Assembly: GCA_023441125.1 (NCBI GenBank)
Contig: JAEZQV010000143.1
Location: 1-6,493 of the forward strand
Direction: 5' to 3'
Source: Bacillota bacterium
GTDB taxonomy: Bacteria; Bacillota_C; Negativicutes; Sporomusales; Sporomusaceae
DNA: 6,493 nt
Shown in pieces: positions 5,399-6,493 of the stretch. The notes under the pieces are model-generated. The model made no database searches and was not told the origin of the DNA. It saw only the letters and a list, made by a program, of their open reading frames with translations. The position numbers and the translations under genes are program-made. How positions within the stretch are numbered: position 1 is the first letter of the stretch; the number at the start of each line of letters is the position of its first letter.

Positions 5399-5425
5399 GG
5401 TATGGTTTGGGAGGTACAGACAGGG

Positions 5426-6493
5426 ATGGACAAAACAGTAAATGTCCGGAAGTTTACCGTCGCACCCGACATGATTTACTCGCTCATTAAAGCCCAGGCC
5501 GGCACGCTGGCCAAAAGCGTCGGTGAATGTGTCATGAACAGCATTGATGCCGGGGCAACAGCAATCCATATTACCGCAACCCAGCAAAAACTGGTCATCA
5601 GCGATAACGGCCGCGGCTTGCAAACGCGCGCGGAAATTGAACAATGCTTTGAGGTATTCGGCTTTGACCACAAAGCGGCGGACCGGGAGTTTGGCCAGTT
5701 TGGCATTGGCCGGGCGCAGCTTTGGAATTTTTGTGCAACGGTATGGACAACCAACACCTTTCGCATGGATGTTGACATAAAAAATAAAGGCCTGGATTAC
5801 GACCTGCTGGACGGATTGCCGCAGCAGGCCGGACTGGTAATTGAAGGCCGGTTTTATGAGACTGTAAGCGCCGGTGACCTGCTGACGTTTGAACGGGAAT
5901 TAAAAGAACTTGTCAAATATGTGCCGATTGCGGTAATACTGAATGGTAAACGCATCAGCCGGGAGGCGGCCAAAGAAAAATGGTCCCATGACTTGCCGCA
6001 GGCCTGGATAAAAATCAGGGAAACCGGTGATCTCTATGTCTATAACCTGGGCTTCTTTGTCAGACGTTTTCCGGCGTACCAGTTTGGCTGCGGCGGTGTT
6101 GTTGTTACCAAGCCGGGAGTGCGGCTGGCGCTCAATATGGCCCGGAATGATATTCTGGTCAGCGTGTGTGAAATTTGGCAACAACTTAAGCCGTTCTTGC
6201 AGCAGGCCGCTGCCGGCACCGGTCCGCGGGAGCGGCTGACCGATGCCGGCAGGAACAATATGATTCACCGCTTTCTGGCCGGGGAACTGGCAGAACCGGC
6301 AGCCAGAAACGCCCGGCTTGTCCAGGATATCCTGGGGAAATACCATACATTACATGAAATAGCACCGGCGCTGTTATGGGGTCACCGGCCAATTTCCGTA
6401 GCGGAACCGGGCAATTCGCTGGGGGAATATGTCCACCGTTCGCGGCGGGCGTTCATCGTATCCCCGGCAACGTTAACCCGTTTTGGCGCCGAT
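5426..6493 (+). CDS. GHKL-type ATPase, HSP90/MutL/MORC-like (3' end outside window)
   Basis: The frame has 356 sense codons from ATG 5426 to the last base with no stop, so the protein is truncated by the window. The GHKL (Bergerat) ATP site is complete: N-box E34, N38, D41 in ECVMNSIDAGAT; G1 box D60-N-G62-R-G64; and glycine lid G90-Q-F-G93-I-G95. The N-box reads like MutL (NSLDAGAT), while GQFGIG matches HSP90 (GQFGVG). A second domain (about 137-255) has an S5-like layout with YVPIAVILNGKRI, FFVRRF (HSP90: YVRR) and LALNMARND, which aligns with the HSP90 LPLNVSRE motif and places R240 at the ATP-sensing arginine. ATP-driven dimer clamping is the expected mechanism; the client or DNA target is unknown. 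The chosen ATG has GGGAGG about 11 nt upstream; ATG 5402 in the same frame has no ribosome site. Exact family placement (chaperone, repair or MORC-like defence) is open. Confidence 0.85.
   Translation, partial: MDKTVNVRKFTVAPDMIYSLIKAQAGTLAKSVGECVMNSIDAGATAIHITATQQKLVISDNGRGLQTRAEIEQCFEVFGFDHKAADREFGQFGIGRAQLWNFCATVWTTNTFRMDVDIKNKGLDYDLLDGLPQQAGLVIEGRFYETVSAGDLLTFERELKELVKYVPIAVILNGKRISREAAKEKWSHDLPQAWIKIRETGDLYVYNLGFFVRRFPAYQFGCGGVVVTKPGVRLALNMARNDILVSVCEIWQQLKPFLQQAAAGTGPRERLTDAGRNNMIHRFLAGELAEPAARNARLVQDILGKYHTLHEIAPALLWGHRPISVAEPGNSLGEYVHRSRRAFIVSPATLTRFGAD

Noticed and set aside
5402..5425. ATG 5402 as the start of the ATPase
   Set aside because: No ribosome site precedes it and it would be placed before GGGAGG 5409-5414, which serves ATG 5426.
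5900..6346. Minus-strand open frame of 148 codons opposite the ATPase gene
   Set aside because: The + strand frame carries clear HSP90-like motifs through this stretch. The antisense frame has no convincing domain or ribosome site.
1..6493. CRISPR arrays, tRNA/rRNA genes, insertion sequences
   Set aside because: No spaced direct repeats, no cloverleaf-like sequence, and no transposase frame or terminal repeats were seen.

Overview
The window reads as a stretch of chromosome from a spore-former-type Firmicute with a moderately high GC content (about the mid-50s percent by eye). Class Negativicutes, for example a Sporomusa/Pelosinus relative, is the best guess. This rests on strong AGGAGG-type ribosome binding sites, intrinsic hairpin-plus-T-run terminators, a DUF2294 (MpsC-like) protein and GGC/GCC/CGG-rich codon use. 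It is an inference, not a match. All genes found lie on the + strand.

Left half (1-4211): a tightly packed, probably co-transcribed group. It starts with the C-terminal part of an EamA/DMT-type membrane transporter (1-402). Next come a zinc-dependent medium-chain dehydrogenase (485-1579), a YtcJ-like metal-dependent amidohydrolase (1606-3222), a YpeA-like GNAT acetyltransferase (about 3261-3686) and a PaaI-like hotdog thioesterase (3810-4211). Transport, oxidation, hydrolysis, N-acetylation and thioester hydrolysis fit a scavenging or detoxification cluster for a small organic compound. The substrate cannot be read from the sequence. The acetyltransferase has a good Shine-Dalgarno but no ATG, GTG or TTG at the right distance; ATT is the best-placed start.

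Middle (4212-5267): a 254-bp non-coding stretch holds a TATAAT box directly followed by a terminator-like hairpin. It leads to a DUF2294/MpsC-family protein (GTG start at 4466) and a small XRE-type helix-turn-helix regulator (4892-5182), probably a two-gene unit ended by a terminator at 5229-5267.

Right end (5268-6493): a second TATAAT box followed at once by a second strong terminator (5321-5357), then a probable separate promoter and a large open frame (5426 to the window edge). This frame encodes an unusual GHKL ATPase. Its N-box resembles MutL, while its glycine-rich lid motif and its second domain resemble HSP90/HtpG. It runs off the window with no stop and is the most interesting gene here. 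The paired promoter-then-terminator arrangements are the most interesting non-coding signal.
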